Assembly (NCBI GenBank): GCA_964568355.1
Contig: CAZMRK010000045.1
Location: forward strand, 1 to 16,128
Reading direction: 5' to 3'
Length of the DNA stretch: 16,128 nucleotides
Origin: JAJPJX01 sp964568355
Lineage (GTDB): Bacteria > Acidobacteriota > Terriglobia > Bryobacterales > Bryobacteraceae
Each line of letters starts with the position of its first letter. The stretch's first letter is position 1. Below, piece by piece: positions 1-7,369 of the stretch. The notes under the pieces are model-generated. The model was given only the letters and a program-made list of their open reading frames with translations, was not told where the DNA came from and made no database searches. The position numbers and the translations under genes were made by a program.

Positions 1-308
1 ATGGCCTGGCGGCGGAGCAGTTGCTGGGCCAGCCCGTGGAGAGCGGCCGCCTGTTTTATTGCACCCAGCGCGGAAACTACACCGAGATCGAGATCGCGCT
101 CTCCGAACAAGGACGCCAGTTCACGCGCATGGCGGCGGGCCTGATCGGAAACGGCGTGGAGTTGGGCTTCCTTCCGGCGGCTCCGGCTGCGGGCGCCTGC
201 GACCTCTGCGACTACCGCTCTGTCTGCGGCCCGTATGAAGAGCAGCGCACCGGCAGGAAGCCCGCCGACCGCCTCGAAAACCTGCACGACCTGCGGAGGA
301 TTCCGTGA
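1..308 (+). CDS. addB: AddB-like ATP-dependent nuclease subunit, C-terminal end (partial at left edge)
   Basis: Only the last ~100 residues are present; the frame is open from base 3, so the gene enters from the left. The visible part is the end of a PD-(D/E)XK (RecB-like) nuclease domain: a GRLFYCTQRGNYTEIEI strand, then a C-x2-C-x5-C cluster (Cys codons at 198, 207 and 225) followed by GPYEE. This cysteine spacing is what AddB-type nucleases use, with one earlier cysteine, to bind a [4Fe-4S] cluster that staples the nuclease domain. The stop codon overlaps the GTG start of the next gene (GTGA), so the two are translationally coupled, and the partner is an AddA-like helicase. The inferred role is the second subunit of a DNA-end-resecting helicase-nuclease in recombinational repair. 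The catalytic residues lie upstream of the window, so activity cannot be judged. A stand-alone RecB-family nuclease is possible but less likely given the neighbour. Confidence 0.75.
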   Translation, partial: GLAAEQLLGQPVESGRLFYCTQRGNYTEIEIALSEQGRQFTRMAAGLIGNGVELGFLPAAPAAGACDLCDYRSVCGPYEEQRTGRKPADRLENLHDLRRIP

Positions 309-3300
309 CACCGGGTACACAGGCCGACGACCGGCTGGCGCGCGAACGCATCCGCGATTCTCTCGGCGAGAGCCTGATCGTGGAAGCCTCGGCGGGCACC
401 GGCAAGACTTCGGAGATGGTGCGGCGGATCGTGCGGGTTTTGCAGACCGGCCTCACCACCATCGACCGGATCGTCGCCGTCACCTTCACCAACAAAGCCG
501 CCGGCGAATTGAAGCTGCGTTTGCGCCAGGGCCTGGACGAGGCCCGCCAGGCCGCGGGCAGCCAGCCGCACGAAGTCGCCAATCTGGAGGCGGCGCTGGA
601 GCACCTGGAAGAGGCTTCGATCGGCACCATCCACGCCTTCTGCGCGCAGATCCTGCGCGAGCGGCCGGTGGAAGCGAACGTGGATCCGGCCTTCACCGAG
701 CTGACCGAGGGCGAAGCCGGGCGCATCTATGAGCGCGCCTTCCGCGGCTGGATCCAGCGCAAGCTGGCCGAGCCCTCGCCGGGATTGCGGCGCGCGCTGG
801 TTCGGCTGGCCTGGCGCGATTCCTATAACGCCGGGCCGCCCATGGAGCAGATCCAGGAATCGGGACGGCGGCTGATCGAATGGCGCGACTTTCCCGCGCC
901 CTGGCGCCGCGACCCCTTCGACCGGGAGACCCGCGCGGACGCGTTGGTGCGGCTGATCCGCGAGCTTGCCGCACACAGCGCGCGCTGCCGGCGCCCCCAC
1001 GACAACTTGTATAAAGCTCTGGAACCGGCACGCGATCTCGATCGCTTGCTCGAACGCGCGGAAGCTGTGCGCCCGCGCGATTACGACACGCTCGAAAGCC
1101 TGCTGCTCAAGCTGGAGCGTGATCTGAACCGCAACATGCGCACCGGCTCGGGCTTTTTCGCCGATGGGCTGACCCGGCAGGAGGTCCTGGACCTGCGCCG
1201 GAAGCTGCTGGAAGGATTGGCCGCGTTTCGCCTGGATGCGGATGCGGACCTGGCGGTGCTGCTGCGCGATGAGATGCAGGGGCTGGTCGATCGTTACGAA
1301 GATCTGAAGCGGCGCAGCGGAAAGCTGGACTTCGCCGACCTGCTGGCGCTGGTGCGCCGGCTGGCGCGTGGCAATGCCGAGGTGCGCCGGTACCTTCAGG
1401 AGCGCTACACCCACCTGTTCGTGGACGAATTCCAGGACACCGATCCCCTGCAGATGGAAATCCTGCTGCTGCTGGCCGCTGACGATCCCCGCGTGGACGA
1501 CTGGCAGGCAGTGACGCCCAAGCCTGGAAAACTGTTCGTGGTGGGCGACCCCAAGCAATCCATCTACAAATTCCGGCGCGCCGATGTGGTGCTGTACCGC
1601 GCCGTACGCGACAACCTGGAGCGGCGCGGCGTGGGCGTAGTCCGCCTGACGCGCAGCTTCCGCTCGGTGCGGCCCATCCAGCATTGCGTCAATGCCGCCT
1701 TCGCGCAGGAGATGACCGGGGACATTGCCTCGGGCCAGGCCGAATATTCTCCGCTCGAAGAGCATCGCACCGCGATCGCGGATCAGCCGGCGGTGGTCGC
1801 GCTGCCGGTGCCGCGTCCCTATGCCACGCGGCGGGTGGCCAAAACGGCCATCAATCGCTCGCTGCCGGATGCCGTGGTGGCGTTCGTGGAGTGGCTGGTG
1901 CGGGAGAGCGGCTGGAAGGTCTGCGAGCCGGAAACGGGCGAACTGGTGCCGGTGCGGGAGCGGCACGTGGCCATCCTGTTCCGCCGCTTCCTCAACTGGG
2001 GCGTCGATCTGACCCGCGATTATGTGCGGGCGCTCGAAGCGCGCGGCATTGCCCACCTGCTGGTAGGCTCGAAATCCTTTCATAAGCGCGAAGAAGTGGA
2101 GACTCTGCGTGCGGCGTTGAGCGCGGTGGAGTGGCCGGAAGACGAACTGGCGGTGTTCGCCACGCTCAAGGGCTCGCTGTTCGCCATCCCCGACCACCTG
2201 CTGCTGCGCTACCGGCATGAGGTCGGCCACCTGGACCCACTGCGGCGGAGGCCGGAAGATTTGCTGGAAGAATTCCGCCCGGTGGCGCAGGCGCTGGGTC
2301 TGCTGGCCGAACTGCATCGCGGGCGCAACTGGCACCCGGTGGCGGACACGGTCAACCGTCTGCTCGAAGCCACGCGATCGCATGCCGGCTTCGCGCTGCG
2401 CCCCGCCGGTCACCAGGTGCTGGCCAACGTCTATCGCGTGGCGGAACTGGCGCGGGCCTTCGAGACCGGCGGCGGCATCTCCTTCCGCGGCTTTGTGGAG
2501 GAGTTGGAAAAGCAATCCGAAAAATCGGAATCGCAGGAAGCCCCGGTGCTGGAAGAAGGCGCCGAGGGAATCCGCCTGATGACGGTGCACACTGCCAAGG
2601 GGCTGGAGTTTCCGGTGGTGATCCTGGCGGATATGACGGCCAACCTGGCCGCGCTCGATCCGGACCGTTATGTCGATGGGCAGAAAGGATTGTGCGCCTG
2701 CCGTATTCTGCGCTGCGCGCCGCGCGAACTGCTGGAGCACGATGCGGAAGAGCGCGCGCGGGAGCAGGCCGAAGGTGTGCGCGTGGCCTACGTGGCAGCC
2801 ACGCGGGCGCGCGACCTGCTGGTCATTCCGGCGGTCGGCGATGAGGTGGTGGAAGGCTGGCTGGGTCCGTTAAACAAGGCCATCTATCCGGCCAAGGACC
2901 GCTGGCGGGAGGCAGCCGAGGGCATGGGATGTCCCGCTTTCGGACACGCCTCGGTAGTGGAGCGCCCCAGCGACTTCCTGGGAGAAGCCGAGTTCTCGGT
3001 CCGGCCGGGCGCGCACCTGCCGCGGGTGGGGGAACATTCGGTCGTCTGGTGGGATCCGTCGGTGCTGCGGCTGGAGGTGGAAGGAAATCTGGGATTGCGC
3101 CAGGAAGAATTTCTGGAGCCGGGGCCGCGGGCCGAAGCGGGGTTGGAGCAGTACCAGGCGTGGCAGCGCCGGCGGGCAGAGACGCTGGAGCAGGGCAGCC
3201 GTCCCCGCTTCGAGCTGTTCACCGCCAGCGAGGCCGCGGCCGATCCGCCGGATTTCACCTGTCCGGTGGAGATCGAAACGATCGCAAGGAGCGGGGAACG

Positions 3301-3733
3301 TCCGGCGGGCCGGCGTTTTGGCTCGCTTGTGCACCAGGTGCTTCGGGATATCGCGCTCGATGGCGGAGCGGCTTCGGCCCTGGCGCTGGCGCGGATGCAT
3401 GCGCGGCTTCTGGGCGCTTCCGCGGAGGAGGCGGACGCCGCGGCCGAAGCGGCCGCTGCCGCGCTGGCGCATCCGCTGTTGGAACGTGCGCGGCGAGCGG
3501 AGCGGCGTCATCGCGAATGGCCGGTACTGTTGAAACTGGAAGACGGGAAGCTGCTGGAAGGGGTGATCGACCTGGCCTTCCTGGAGCAGGATACGTGGGT
3601 GATCGTGGACTTTAAGAGCGATGCAGATTTAAAAGCTCACCGGGACCACTATTTCCGGCAACTGCGATGGTATGCGTTGGCGCTTACGCGTACTACCCGG
3701 TTGCAGGCCCGTGGAATTCTGCTGGGAGTTTAG
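305..3733 (+). CDS. addA: AddA-like UvrD-family helicase / RecB-type nuclease subunit
   Basis: The 1142-residue protein has usual AddA length. Superfamily 1A helicase motifs appear in order: Walker A ASAGTGKT (29-36), motif Ia TFTNKAA (about 60-66), Walker B/motif II VDEFQDTD (from about 373), motif III VGDPKQSIYKFR (from about 413), motif IV LTRSFRS (from about 448), motif V MTVHTAKGLEF (from about 759) and motif VI VAYVAATRARDLL (from about 827). The C-terminus is a PD-(D/E)XK nuclease: H1010 in FGSLVHQVL, D1089 in GVIDLAF, and D1102-F-K1104 in VDFKSD, followed by the Y..QLRWY motif. Helicase and nuclease sites therefore both look intact. The family unwinds and degrades DNA ends to prepare 3' tails for RecA. 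The GTG start at 305 overlaps the upstream stop (GTGA), which fixes the start and implies an operon with the AddB-like gene. A RecB-like subunit is the main alternative name, but no RecC or RecD is visible. The 3' end overlaps the convergent small gene by four bases. Confidence 0.88.
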   Translation: MTPGTQADDRLARERIRDSLGESLIVEASAGTGKTSEMVRRIVRVLQTGLTTIDRIVAVTFTNKAAGELKLRLRQGLDEARQAAGSQPHEVANLEAALEHLEEASIGTIHAFCAQILRERPVEANVDPAFTELTEGEAGRIYERAFRGWIQRKLAEPSPGLRRALVRLAWRDSYNAGPPMEQIQESGRRLIEWRDFPAPWRRDPFDRETRADALVRLIRELAAHSARCRRPHDNLYKALEPARDLDRLLERAEAVRPRDYDTLESLLLKLERDLNRNMRTGSGFFADGLTRQEVLDLRRKLLEGLAAFRLDADADLAVLLRDEMQGLVDRYEDLKRRSGKLDFADLLALVRRLARGNAEVRRYLQERYTHLFVDEFQDTDPLQMEILLLLAADDPRVDDWQAVTPKPGKLFVVGDPKQSIYKFRRADVVLYRAVRDNLERRGVGVVRLTRSFRSVRPIQHCVNAAFAQEMTGDIASGQAEYSPLEEHRTAIADQPAVVALPVPRPYATRRVAKTAINRSLPDAVVAFVEWLVRESGWKVCEPETGELVPVRERHVAILFRRFLNWGVDLTRDYVRALEARGIAHLLVGSKSFHKREEVETLRAALSAVEWPEDELAVFATLKGSLFAIPDHLLLRYRHEVGHLDPLRRRPEDLLEEFRPVAQALGLLAELHRGRNWHPVADTVNRLLEATRSHAGFALRPAGHQVLANVYRVAELARAFETGGGISFRGFVEELEKQSEKSESQEAPVLEEGAEGIRLMTVHTAKGLEFPVVILADMTANLAALDPDRYVDGQKGLCACRILRCAPRELLEHDAEERAREQAEGVRVAYVAATRARDLLVIPAVGDEVVEGWLGPLNKAIYPAKDRWREAAEGMGCPAFGHASVVERPSDFLGEAEFSVRPGAHLPRVGEHSVVWWDPSVLRLEVEGNLGLRQEEFLEPGPRAEAGLEQYQAWQRRRAETLEQGSRPRFELFTASEAAADPPDFTCPVEIETIARSGERPAGRRFGSLVHQVLRDIALDGGAASALALARMHARLLGASAEEADAAAEAAAAALAHPLLERARRAERRHREWPVLLKLEDGKLLEGVIDLAFLEQDTWVIVDFKSDADLKAHRDHYFRQLRWYALALTRTTRLQARGILLGV

Positions 3734-3885
3734 CGTTTCTCGCTTGCGGGTGCCGGCGAAATCAACCGTTGCAGGCGGCTTTCAATGGCTGTCAGAACAG
3801 TCTCTTTGTACAAGCTGTTCGGCCAGCGGCTGACTACCTCCTGCCGATACCGCAGATAGCTGATTTCGCAATTGTAAGCGTTCAT
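3730..3885 (-). CDS. Small hypothetical protein, 51 aa
   Basis: I do not recognise this protein. The ATG at 3885 is preceded by a full AGGAGG nine bases upstream, one of the two best ribosome sites in the window, which is the main reason to call it. The product begins MNAYNCEISYLRYRQEVVSR and continues WPNSLYKETVLTAIESRLQRL, then a short polar tail. It looks like a compact, mostly helical, soluble protein with no signal peptide or membrane segment. The frame stays open to a further ATG at 3930, but that start would have no site and would add an Arg-rich leader. The stop overlaps the convergent addA stop by four bases (3730-3733). On the same strand it overlaps the 3' part of the 135-residue frame at 3782-4189, so at most one of them may be real, or both may be read from one message. 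Function unknown. Confidence 0.5.
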   Translation of the reverse strand: MNAYNCEISYLRYRQEVVSRWPNSLYKETVLTAIESRLQRLISPAPASEKR

Positions 3886-4189
3886 GCGAAGCCCCCTCCT
3901 CTGCCGCCGTAACGCGGGCCGGCAGAGCATCCATTGATATAGTGGCCCGGTGAGCCCGGTCGTTTCGACCTATTCCGGAACTCCCCGGTTCCGGAATGCC
4001 CACCGATGAGAGCAGCAATCCTAGTTCCAACTCCCCGCGAAACATCCGGCGCAGCCAGGAAGCCCGTTTCGGTGGATGCGACGGAGTGGTAAGTCCGTTG
4101 GAAACCACGGGTTCGGAGTGAATTGCGGCATCTTCGGCGGCAGCGAGAGGAAAGGCCGCCAAGGCAACCATAATCAAAATTTTCCGCAT
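3782..4189 (-). CDS. Putative secreted hypothetical protein, 135 aa (uncertain)
   Basis: The frame starts MRKILIMVALAAFPLAAAED, which reads as a plausible Sec signal peptide with cleavage near AAA-ED (about residue 18). A proline-rich stretch (TTPSHPPKR) and a basic KRASWLRRMFRGELE segment follow. No family is recognised. The first ~55 residues look protein-like. The rest (SSVGIPEPGSSGIGRND onward) is encoded by DNA packed with hairpins, and the 3' third is shared out of frame with the well-supported 51-aa gene. The true product may therefore be shorter, frameshifted or absent. The ribosome site is weak (AGGG six bases before the ATG). It lies 87 bp downstream of, and on the same strand as, the PA2779-like gene, so one transcript could cover both. 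Low-to-moderate confidence. Confidence 0.35.
   Translation of the reverse strand: MRKILIMVALAAFPLAAAEDAAIHSEPVVSNGLTTPSHPPKRASWLRRMFRGELELGLLLSSVGIPEPGSSGIGRNDRAHRATISMDALPARVTAAEEGASHERLQLRNQLSAVSAGGSQPLAEQLVQRDCSDSH
3895..3900 (-). promoter_or_regulatory. Shine-Dalgarno site of the 51-aa gene
   Basis: The minus strand reads AGGAGG here, nine bases before the ATG at 3885. It selects that ATG over the longer in-frame start at 3930 and argues that this small frame is translated. Confidence 0.55.
3916..3997. repeat. Cluster of small inverted repeats (hairpins)
   Basis: The main hairpin is a perfect 10-bp inverted repeat: ATTCCGGAAC at 3972-3981, a 6-base loop, and GTTCCGGAAT at 3988-3997. Adjoining it is GGTCG-TTT-CGACC at 3958-3970. 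Further out, CCGG pairs with CCGG (3947-3950 with 3956-3959) and GGGCC (3916-3920) with GGCCC (3944-3948). Such density is unusual inside coding DNA. It suggests a structured RNA segment or a terminator-like block upstream of the 51-aa gene. No T-run follows on either strand. Confidence 0.5.
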
Positions 4190-4276
4190 TTTGACCCTAC
4201 CACTTAGATACGCGGGAAACCGAATGGTTCCAGATCAAGCGGAAGGGATAGAAAACCAGGCCCTTGCAGGAATTCT

Positions 4277-4687
4277 TCAGCGAACGGCGACGATGATCAG
4301 GATCAGAGCCGCCAAGCCGACCAGAATCCAGAGCAGGTCCCGCTCGGCGAGCCTGCCGGCTACCAGATCCGCCTGGGCTTTTTCGGCTCGGGCGGCGAAG
4401 CGCGCGAGTTCTTCGTCGCTTAGCGAGGATACGGCGGCCTTCACCTGGTTCACATCCAGGCGGGTAGAGCGAAGCGCCTTCTCCGCGGCCGGAGTCGAGA
4501 AGAGGGACACAACCGTTTCAGCGTTCTTCTGTCGAGCCTGGGCTGCTGCCGCAACCGCGGATTGCAACTCGGTAGGGCTCACGATATGGGATTGCGCGGA
4601 AAGACCGGAAGGCAGCCCCAGACTGGCGACCAGGACGCCAACTATCAAATTCCGGGAAATCTCCCGAACGCCACGCAGCATGATCAC
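4277..4687 (-). CDS. PA2779-like small membrane-anchored protein (DUF6627-like)
   Basis: The 136-residue protein has a hydrophobic N-terminus ending in an SAQ-type signal cleavage site (residues about 10-32). The central soluble part contains VSPTELQSAVAAAAQARQKN and SLSDEELARFAARAEKAQ, a charged helical region. A C-terminal transmembrane helix follows (LLWILVGLAALILIIVAVR), ending one residue before the stop. This layout resembles the small PA2779 family, assigned from memory of the pattern rather than a search. Function is unknown; the family is often found beside a PA2778-type cysteine peptidase, which is not visible here. The start is a GTG at 4687, because AGGAG lies seven bases upstream of it. 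The ATG at 4681 would be 13 bases from that site, and the upstream ATG at 4732 would lie before the site itself. It is divergent from the ADOP permease at 4819. Confidence 0.65.
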   Translation of the reverse strand: MIMLRGVREISRNLIVGVLVASLGLPSGLSAQSHIVSPTELQSAVAAAAQARQKNAETVVSLFSTPAAEKALRSTRLDVNQVKAAVSSLSDEELARFAARAEKAQADLVAGRLAERDLLWILVGLAALILIIVAVR

Positions 4688-4694
4688 AATGATT

Positions 4695-4699
4695 CTCCT
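4695..4699 (-). promoter_or_regulatory. Shine-Dalgarno site deciding a GTG start
   Basis: AGGAG on the minus strand sits seven bases before the GTG at 4687. It favours that GTG over the ATG two codons downstream and over the far upstream ATG at 4732. Confidence 0.55.
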
Positions 4700-4720
4700 G
4701 AAGGGGTAAACAATCTTCAA

Positions 4721-4729
4721 CTTATAGCA
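4721..4729 (-). promoter_or_regulatory. Possible extended -10 promoter of the PA2779-like gene
   Basis: The minus strand reads TGCTATAAG, an extended -10 (TGn plus TATAAG). No good -35 is seen 17 bases upstream. Transcription would start near 4714, giving a short leader of about 27 bases. Weak evidence from sequence alone. Confidence 0.3.
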
Positions 4730-4782
4730 CAATCGCTTCCCGCGACCCTGTGCGTTACGTATGGGTTCTCACGGAATTGCCT

Positions 4783-4792
4783 GTGCCACACT
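4783..4792 (+). promoter_or_regulatory. Candidate control element upstream of the first ADOP gene
   Basis: GTGCCACACT lies 26 bases before the ATG at 4819. It matches GTGCGATACT, found 23 bases before the padR start, at 8 of 10 positions. Both are in the expected -10 region, and both follow a GTTCnCA block 15 to 18 bases further upstream. This may be a shared promoter or operator, or chance. Confidence 0.25.
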
Positions 4793-4818
4793 GAAGAGGG
4801 ATTTCGAGGAGGCTGGTC

Positions 4819-7275
4819 ATGGAGTGGAACGGGCTGGACTTGCGATATACCATTCGAACGCTGGCGAAGACGCCGGCGTTTACGCTGACCGCGCTGGCGG
4901 CGGTGGCTCTGGGGATCGGCGCCAACACGGCGGTGTTCTCGGTGATCTACGCAGTCCTGCTGCGGCCGCTGGCCTATCCCGAACCGGAGCGGATCGTTCA
5001 ATTTATGCTCGACTTGCCGCAGGGCAGGGCGGTAGCCGGTTCCGCTACCAAGTTCCAGATCTGGCGGCAGCAGACTTCCGTTTTCGAAGACATCTCCGCC
5101 TACCGCCTGGGAAGCGTGAACCTGACCGGTGAAGCGCATCCCGAGCAAGTCGTGATGGCAGCGGTCACCGCGGAGTGTCTGCACCTGTTCGGAGCGCCCA
5201 TCGCCCGAGGGCGGAACTTCACGCCGGAAGAAGATCGTCCGGGCGGCGGCCATGTGGCGATCCTCAGCGAAGGCTTCTGGAAACGCCGTTATGGAGGCGA
5301 TGCCGGCATGGTGGGGAAGAGCATCCGGCTGGGGGGAGAACCGTACACCGTGATCGGCGTGCTCGGGCCGGGTTTCGATTTTGATAGCGACCCGGTTCCG
5401 GACGTCTGGATGCCGCTGCAACTGGATCCGGAAAGCCGCGATCACGCCAACTACTTCGCCGCGGCCGCCAGGTTGAAGCCGGGCGTCACGCTGGCGATGG
5501 CCAACGCGCAATTGCAACTCGCCACCGAAGACTTCCGGCGGAAGTTTCCGGGCGTGATGGGACCGCACGACCGCTTCAGCGTGCAGCCAATCGCAGAGCG
5601 GATCGTCAGCGAGGTGCGGCCGTCATTGTTCGTGCTGGGCGGGGCGGTGGGGCTGGTGCTGCTGATCGCTTGCGCCAATGTGGCCAACCTGCTGCTGGCG
5701 CGGGCAACCGGGCGCAGACGCGAGATCGCCATCCGGGTGGCCATCGGCGCGGGGCGCGCGCGGATCGTGCGGCAACTGTTGACGGAAAGCCTGGTGCTCG
5801 CGGCAGCCGGCGGAGCGCTGGGCGTGTGCCTCGGAATGTTGGGCGTGCAGGCACTGCTGGCCGTGAATCCGGGCAATATCCCGCGCATCGGGCCGCATGC
5901 TTCCGCGGTGACCGTGAACGGGCCGGTGTTGATTTTTGCGGTGCTTGTTTCGATTCTTACCGGCATTCTGTTCGGACTGATTCCGGCGCTGGGAGCGGCG
6001 CGCGCGGACCTGACCGGCGCGCTCAAAGAAGGCGGGCGATCCGGCAGCAGCGCCGGCCAGAAGCGCATGCGCTCCCTGCTGGTGAGCGGTGAGATGGCCC
6101 TGGCGCTGGTGCTGCTGATCGGAGCGGCGCTGCTGATCCGGACCTTTGTGGCCTTGCACAGTGTGAACGCGGGCATGGATCCGCATAATATCCTGGTGGT
6201 GGGAATGTCGCTGGGCGGCTCGCGCTATCAGAAGACGGCGGAGTTGGCGCAGCTTACGCGCGATGCGGTCCAGCGCGTCAACACGGTACCCGGAGTGGCC
6301 GCGGCCGGCGCCGCTTCCGCGCTGCCTTTGGAAATACAGTCGGGCCTTCCGTTCACGATTGTGGGGCGGCCGGTGGAAAACGGATTCTCGCTGGGGCGGG
6401 TGGGCTACACCACAATTTCTCCTGCTTATTTCGAAATCTTCCGCATCCCGCTGCTGCGCGGGCGTGCCTTTACGGACCGGGACAGCGCTGGAGCGGCGCC
6501 GGTGGTGATCGTCAACCAGGCCATGGCGCGGCGCTTCTGGCCCAAGGGCGATCCGCTCGCCGACCGCGTGAGGATCGGCCAGGGGTACGGTCCCGAGTTT
6601 GCGGATCCGGCCCGCCAGATCATCGGCATTGCCGCGGATGTGCGCGACGAGGGCCTCAACCGCGATCCTCAGCCGATGATGTACGTTCCCATCGCGCAGG
6701 TTCCCGACGGGCTTACCGCGCTGATGACTCGGCTGGTGGGGATCACCTGGATTGCGCGAACGCACGGGGAGCCGCATTCGCTGCGGGCACCGATGGAAAA
6801 CGAGCTGCGGCAGGCGAGCGGCGGCCTGCCGGTGGCCAACGTGCGCTCGATGGACGAGGTGGTGGTCCGCTCGACGGCACGCGAGCGCTTCAATACGCTG
6901 CTGCTGAGCATCTTCGGCGGCTCCGCGCTGCTGCTGGCGGCCATTGGCATGTATGGGCTGATGGCTTATTCGGTGGAGCAGCGGGAGCAGGAAATTGGCA
7001 TCCGCATGGCCCTGGGCGCGGAGCCGGGCCAGGTGCGCAACATGGTGGTGGCCGATGGAATGCGGCTGGCGCTGGCAGGCGTGGTGGTGGGCATCGCGGC
7101 GGCGCTGGGGTTGACGCGGCTGATCGCCGGGCTGTTGTTTGGAGTGAAGGCCTGGGACCCGCTGGCCTTTGTGATGGTGCCGGTGTTGTTGTGCGGAGTG
7201 GCGCTGCTTGCGGTCTGGATACCCGCCCGCCGCGCCGCCCGCACCGATCCGGTGGATGCCCTGCGCCAGAACTGA
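4819..7275 (+). CDS. ADOP-family orphan ABC permease (MacB/FtsX-like), complete
   Basis: The 818-residue inner-membrane protein has two FtsX/MacB permease units. The start EWNGLDLRYTIRTLAKTPAF leads into TM1 (about 21-43) and a large MacB periplasmic core-like domain (about 50-265). TM2-4 follow (about 271-293, 320-343, 368-392), with the FtsX signature RREIAIRVAIGAGRARIVRQ after TM2. TM5 (about 420-445) opens a second periplasmic domain. TM6-8 (about 695-718, 748-775, 781-806) carry the matching signature EQEIGIRMALGA and the ending RRAARTDPVDALRQN. This duplicated unit on one chain, with no ATP-binding gene beside it, is the hallmark of acidobacterial ADOP proteins. Substrate and ATPase partner are unknown; macrolide or peptide export by analogy with MacB would be a guess. 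It lacks the soluble prefix domain present in the second ADOP gene (15414). The ATG at 4819 follows GAGGAGG by six bases. Confidence 0.88.
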   Translation: MEWNGLDLRYTIRTLAKTPAFTLTALAAVALGIGANTAVFSVIYAVLLRPLAYPEPERIVQFMLDLPQGRAVAGSATKFQIWRQQTSVFEDISAYRLGSVNLTGEAHPEQVVMAAVTAECLHLFGAPIARGRNFTPEEDRPGGGHVAILSEGFWKRRYGGDAGMVGKSIRLGGEPYTVIGVLGPGFDFDSDPVPDVWMPLQLDPESRDHANYFAAAARLKPGVTLAMANAQLQLATEDFRRKFPGVMGPHDRFSVQPIAERIVSEVRPSLFVLGGAVGLVLLIACANVANLLLARATGRRREIAIRVAIGAGRARIVRQLLTESLVLAAAGGALGVCLGMLGVQALLAVNPGNIPRIGPHASAVTVNGPVLIFAVLVSILTGILFGLIPALGAARADLTGALKEGGRSGSSAGQKRMRSLLVSGEMALALVLLIGAALLIRTFVALHSVNAGMDPHNILVVGMSLGGSRYQKTAELAQLTRDAVQRVNTVPGVAAAGAASALPLEIQSGLPFTIVGRPVENGFSLGRVGYTTISPAYFEIFRIPLLRGRAFTDRDSAGAAPVVIVNQAMARRFWPKGDPLADRVRIGQGYGPEFADPARQIIGIAADVRDEGLNRDPQPMMYVPIAQVPDGLTALMTRLVGITWIARTHGEPHSLRAPMENELRQASGGLPVANVRSMDEVVVRSTARERFNTLLLSIFGGSALLLAAIGMYGLMAYSVEQREQEIGIRMALGAEPGQVRNMVVADGMRLALAGVVVGIAAALGLTRLIAGLLFGVKAWDPLAFVMVPVLLCGVALLAVWIPARRAARTDPVDALRQN

Positions 7276-7298
7276 AAAGTTTGTAGCTGAAGTGGCAA

Positions 7299-7369
7299 AA
7301 CCGCTCCCTGACGGTCGCGGCTCGGTAGATTCAGCTTGTTAACGAGCCGCGACCGTTAGGGAGTCGGTT
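7299..7369. repeat. Long imperfect inverted repeat between convergent genes (REP-like or two-way terminator)
   Basis: A 21-base left arm (7304-7324) pairs with 7343-7363 at 20 Watson-Crick positions plus one G-T pair, around an 18-base loop. Five more pairs (AACCG at 7299-7303 with CGGTT at 7365-7369) extend the stem past a single bulged T at 7364. The right end runs into the stop codon of the receptor gene, so the element fills the whole junction between the ADOP permease and the convergent receptor. No T-run follows on either side, so a classical intrinsic terminator is not proved. Its GC-rich core (GACGGTCGCGGCTCG) resembles dispersed repeats I associate with Solibacter-type genomes; this is recollection, not a search. 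Confidence 0.7.

Noticed and set aside
212..2740. An 842-residue open frame on the minus strand opposite addA
   Set aside because: Its product is rich in His, Gln, Arg and Ala with no motif, while the plus strand carries all helicase motifs in order.
4191..4709. A 172-residue plus-strand frame across the PA2779-like gene
   Set aside because: Ser/Arg/Thr-rich shadow without a ribosome site; the opposite strand encodes a signal peptide and transmembrane helix with a good site.
7285..7336. Short inverted repeat AGCTGAA / TTCAGCT around the left arm of the long repeat
   Set aside because: Only seven bases, and it competes with the far stronger stem at 7299-7369; likely chance.
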